From the NCBI GenBank assembly GCA_015680685.1, contig MNCI01015722.1, positions 167,105 to 231,104 of the forward strand: 64,000 nt of DNA, in the 5' to 3' direction. Positions 53,501 to 59,500 of the stretch are shown here, one piece after another (position 1 is the stretch's first letter; every line of letters starts with the position of its first letter). The notes under the pieces are model-generated. The model was not told the origin of the DNA. It worked only from the letters and a program-made list of their open reading frames with translations, and ran no database searches. The stretch is from Gnetum montanum (Eukaryota > Streptophyta > Gnetopsida > Gnetales > Gnetaceae). Both the position numbers and the translations under genes were made by a program.

Positions 53501-56500
53501 TAGGTTGCATCCAGTCTATCTCAAATACCATAACACCTCAAGGCAATACATAGCCAAAGAAGGTGGTCATCATTTTCTTCATCTAAAAAACAACTTGAAA
53601 GTAGCAAATAATTGTGTAACCCACTTAGTTCAAGTTTATTTTTTAAACAACAATAGATTTGGTTTCAAAAAGTCCTAAACTTTCACTATATTTACATCCA
53701 ATAATATGAAACTGAGATTTTTTACTTATGTCCACCAACAGAGACACTTTAGATCTATTAGACCAATTTTAAAATTCCTTTTTATAATTTTTTTTAATTT
53801 ATAACTTATGTTGCCTAGTCGGATTGAACCTGTGATCTAGGGTTACCGAACCAAAACTTTTACCACTAAGCTAACACCTCATAGTTATTATATGGACTTC
53901 ATATAAGTAGTAATAAAAATCTGTGGACTTCAACAACTTTGTCTATACAATGTGGGGTTGCATTCCTACATTGAAGGTTGCATTCCTACATTGAAGGTCA
54001 TTCAACTTTATAACTTGATCATCATCGAGACATGAGTTGGGTTTGTTTAAGTTCTATTCTAAACAAATAAGGTTTAACTCATCATCATTTTTAGACTTCA
54101 CCTTAATGTAACACCAATATAAGTGACCAGGGATTGAATGAGAGATGGTTATGCACTTATGAATGGTGTCAACTTCATTAAAAACCTTCAAGTGTTATGT
54201 AACACAAACCCCTTATGTCCAATGGCTTAAAATATTGAGCCCAAGTAAGCTCATGTCCAAGGAACATTAAATAGCAGTGCTCAACTCCACTTCCAAGGCA
54301 CGCTGCATGCAAAGTAAATAATGCAACTCATCCATTCAAGGTGTTAAGAGTATGCCTTATGGTGGATCAAAGGTTAATGACCACAAGTATGAGGATCAGA
54401 GAAAGCATGTTAATATACTTGGGTTACATACTAGTGGAAACCATCTTGAACAGGAAAAACTATGTTAGAGCCTAATTTTTTGTATTGAACGATTGATATG
54501 TAGGCAAATAAGGCTGATAAGATTCCTGTGCAGTTCCTATTCCCTTCTTTGTTCCACCTCTTGGTGGATACAATGAAGCAAGGAATAGCTTTAGAGATTA
54601 GGATAATTCCTATTCTAGATCAAGAAAGAGATGGCATGGCTAATGCTTCCTCGAATATGGCTTTCGTGATTTTCATGCATTCAAACTAGAATCATACCAT
54701 AAAGGCTTCAACATGAAGTTAGACCAAGGTTACTGGGTACAAAAATGGAGCACTACAGATGATGACAGGACTCATCAATTATCAGATGCTTTCATGCTAA
54801 TGTATGAAAAAGGAAGACAAAATATGACATCTTTCTTAGATCAACCAAGTGCAAGTCTGAAACAAAATCCTGCACCCACAACAGCAAATACAGGCTTATT
54901 TTTTGACTTATTCATGGGGTAAGCACAAAGTTAAAAAAATGATGAAACCAAAAATAGAAACAGCAACAAAGAGGCCCCAGATTTAACATTGATGGCCTAT
55001 GAATTAACAGAGGTTTCAGGCAGCAATTTCATTTTCATGATGATTACTGCTTCTTCAGTAACTTCAATGCCAAAATATTCATGTGTATTCAATTTTTCCT
55101 TGAAAAAGAGTAAAATAAATGTAAATTATATTCCGTTTGACCTTTCAGTAAATGCATGCATACACTATGCATAACTGCCTTAGCTAATTTCATGTAGTTA
55201 TGATATCTTATGGTGTGGAGTCGCTCTTGAAGAAAACACATACCTAGTCATCACCACAGTCGTGAAGAATAAGAAGTATAAAGAGATGCATATGATGTAA
55301 GGCAATTCATGCAAGCATGTTTTTTTCTAAAATGACCAAAATGTTAAAGTATATGATTTCAGTCTTGCTTAACTCTACTAAGCTAGCATATGATACGTGA
55401 TCATGATTAAAAAGTCTGTGAAAAATAGTCAAATTCACAAAGCATATCTGACTTTTTTAGACGGAAAAAGTCTTCAATACTTCACAATTTTTTCAACTGG
55501 ATTTTTCCAAAATGTAACACTATTGATTTCTTCCAAAAAGTCATAATTTTACGTCAAATGTTTTGAATAACTGACACAAGGGGCTAACAGAAATTTGTTT
55601 TAACCTTAGAGATAATAAATATGCCAACCAAACTAATAACATTATTTAAATGAATTGATTATATTGCTTTTTATATTTCATTATTTTAATAATATCAGGA
55701 CTTTGGATTAATAAAGTTGAGAGTGCTAGCAGGTACATGGTTAATGATGTGAGTTATTTTTAAAAAATTAATGTTTTATTAATGTGTTATAGGATCCTGT
55801 ATAACAAAGGTATGCTAAAACAGAACACTACAATATTTTGGGTTAATGACATGTTGAACATATATTGGTAGCAGAGAGATTAAGGAATTTTTATACAATA
55901 TGTCATGTTTATATAGGTATGCACTTGTTATTATATTTATATCTACTTGCTTATATTTTCTTCTTTTATTTTGTACCTTTTATAATAATTTGTTAAGAAG
56001 AATCTTTCAAAGTTTTTATTTTACGTATTGCTGACTTTTTCCAACAACAGCTTTCTGTGCCATATTTTTCAATTTTTTGACCTTTTCAGACAGCCAACAA
56101 TTTGTTTTGTTCTTTTTAATCCTTGATATGACATGCAGTGGTGAGAATTCTCTAAAAACGCGGTATACACACCACCCTTATACCCTGGTCTGTGGAAGGG
56201 AGTCCTTCATGATGAGTCCTTAGGATGGGTCACTTTGTGTCATATTCTTTAAATTGTTCAGTTTTTCTATGGACCATGAATCACAGTACCAGTTGTCACA
56301 GTGATTACTGCATGTTGTGGCTAAGTTGTGGCAGTTGAATTAGTCAACCGTGGATCCTAGTGTGTGAATTTCAAGTTCTAAAGGAAACTACAAGAGCAAT
56401 ACAGGTCAAAGTAGAAGATCACAAGAAAACCATGAGTTGTGGTAAAGGATTATAAGCCATGGTCAAATCAGAGTCCTTAGACCCGTTACATTTGCCAAGA

Positions 56501-59500
56501 GGAGTAATGATGTTGAAGATGATCCAATGAGAATGTATTTTCTAAAAACCAAGTGATTGGTGATCCTCTTCATGTGTTGTCCAAAATGCTAGGGATAGAA
56601 GGAAGGATGAATTTAGGGTTTATGATTACCTGTGGGGATCGTAGTGTGAATTTTGAGTTCTAAAGGCAACTACAAGAGCAACACGGGTCATGGTTGACTA
56701 CCACAAGCAAATTGTGAGCCGCAGTCAATGTTTATGAGCCATAGTCAAATTACAATCCTTAGATCCTTTAGTGTTGTCAACAGGACTAATGAGGTTGAAG
56801 ATGACCCAATTAGAAAACATTTCCTTAAAACTAAGTGTTTGGTGATCCTCTTCATGTGCTATATAAAATGCTAGGAATAGAAGGAAAGATGAATTTAGGG
56901 TATATGATTATCTATGTGGATAGCAATGTGAATTTCAAGTTCTAAAAGCAATTGCAAGAGCATCACAGGCCATAGTGGAACACTACAAGCAAATCATGAG
57001 TCATGGTCAATGTCTATGAGCCATTATCAAATTGTAATTCTTAGATTCTTTCATGTTGTCAAGAGGAGTAATAATGTTCAAGATAATCCAATTGGAAAAC
57101 ATTTGCTTAAAACCAGGTGTTTCGTGATCCTCTTCATGTGTTGTTCAAAATGCCAAGGGTAGGAAGAAGGATGAACTTGCACTTCATGATTATCTATGGT
57201 ATAGGAGATTTGAACCTTTCCAAGTAGAGGAAATGCAAAGATTCAAATGGGAGTTGATGATCCCTAATGGTTTGATTCCCTTAAACATGTTTTAAGCTCC
57301 AAAGTTTAAGAAATTTCAGGGCCATGTTGACAGAACCATGATGCAAGCAAATACAGCTGAGTTGAAGAAAGCAATTGAAGAGGTAAAGACCAAGGTTCTC
57401 AAGAAAAGAGAGAAGATCATCAAAGGACGTTTGAAGGAAAGACTTGAAGACCACATAAAGGATCTATGTGCTAATCCAGATCATGCTCTCGTATTCTGAC
57501 AATTCTGATCAGTACTTGTTCATTGCTGTTTGTATTTGGAGGCACAAGAGCCTTCGAACATGTAAATTTTAAAGAAAACTATTTCTGTAAGGAAATGAGA
57601 TTTGGGGTAAACACCACTCTTATACCCTAGACTGTGAAAGAAGTCCTTAATGCTAAGTTCTTAGGATGATTCACTTCTGTCTTCAAAATGTCAGGTTTGT
57701 CTATGGACTGCAAGTCACACCACCAATCACAGTTAATTTGTGATGAATACTGAAGGTCATACCTAGCTCATGATAGTTGAAACTTAGCATAAGTATCATC
57801 TACAATTCAACCATGGGTCATGATTTTCAACTGCAAGCCAATCATGGGTTGCAATGTGTGACTTTGAAGTTCTAAAAGCAACTCCAAGAGCAACACAGAT
57901 CTTAGCAGAAGACCACGAGCAAACCACAAGTCACAGTCAAGGACTGTGAATCATGGTCTAATTGTGGCAATAAAGCAATGACTTTCAGGTTTAAAGAAAA
58001 TATTTTTAAATAAACCACAAGCTAACAACAGGTTGTGGTTAGGTTGTAGCCTATTTTCACACAAAAAGAACATAAATATCATTATTAAGAAAAGAGAGAA
58101 ATTGGGAAACTTAAGAAAAGTATTTGAAAATCAAAGACTGTGAGACCTATTTCTAGAAAAGAAGAGATGTAATTGAGCTCTTTTAGCCAGCATTTGTGCG
58201 AGAATCTTATGTCAAAAGAGTAAAGAAAGAGTTGAGCTGACTGTGGGAGTTTGGAAAGAGTTTGGAGAAGAGAGTTGATTCTTCTTGGATCCAGTTTTGG
58301 ATCTTGTTGAGATATTATTGTAAACTGGCTTGAGAAGTAGCAATGAAGCTTGATTCCTTCTTGCCAATTCTGAATTATTCCAATTTTGATCTTTAATTGT
58401 GTTTTGTGCTTTGAATTGTATGGAAATTGAAGTGGAACTATGGCCTTTGGTGAGCAAGGCTCCTTTCCTCCTCAGAAAAAGGAGATACCTGGCCATTACC
58501 TTAACAAAGCAAAGTAACATAAGAGGTAAGTTGAAATGAATATAATGTTGACTAGCCACATGATCATGGCTGGTCCTATAATGAACAGCGCACAACTGGC
58601 TCCTGTATGACATTGCTATAGCTGAGAAAGAACATATTATCATGCTATTAATTTTAACATTGTAATCTTAAGATCCAAAAACAATATAATCCTAAGTAAT
58701 GCAAAATGAAACAAATAATCAGAACCAACAGTGGCTATAGAAGAAACAAGATCTCTCTCTGCACATAATCGTGAATAGCATAACACCAGGAATTGAAGCA
58801 ACAACTCTTAATGACATAACCATGAAATAAAATAGTCACAGTCTCAGCAGTTATGCTTACATCAACATTCTAAAGACGAATTATCGCAAACGTGATCAGG
58901 GCAATGAGTGTTGATGTAAATTTACATTGATAGTGTTCAATTCCTAGCTACTTGTTAAGATTTGTCACGTACATCTTAAAGATCATTGCTTCTACCCCAA
59001 CACTTTATACTAAAGTATAAAGACGTACTGTAAAAAACATAGCTAAAACAGTATCCAAAAAATGGAATTTAACTATTGTAAATTTTAAATACCACGAGGC
59101 CTTTTTCATTGTCTTCGTTACCGTTTTTCTAATGTTAAATACAATGGCAATTTTATTGGATATTTAAAAATTAAATTTAAGAGATAAAAACAACCTTTTG
59201 TATCAACAGAACCAACATACCCGAATGCGGTACTTCGTATCGTTGAATTCTACAAGTCGATGATCCAGTTGTACTGCATTGCCTAAACTGCATAGTAAAA
59301 TAAACCAACTTCAGTATAGTTAACAAGAGAGTACGTTAAAATCAAGATCAAATTACCATAAAATCATCGTTCATACGCCAAAACCCAGCTACTTTCTACC
59401 AGTATGTGTGTCTTGTTCCTCGTAAAAATTGGTTTCAATTTTGAAGCTGATTCTTACTTTCTATCAATGAGTGTCGCTTTGTAGTTAATGCATGTGACTT

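Noticed and set aside
58212-58643. 143-codon minus-strand ORF in ARPC2 intron 2
   Set aside because: The plus strand here looks like an LTR leader. The ORF shows no domain, and no in-phase splice connection to ARPC2 is needed since exons 2 and 3 already join.
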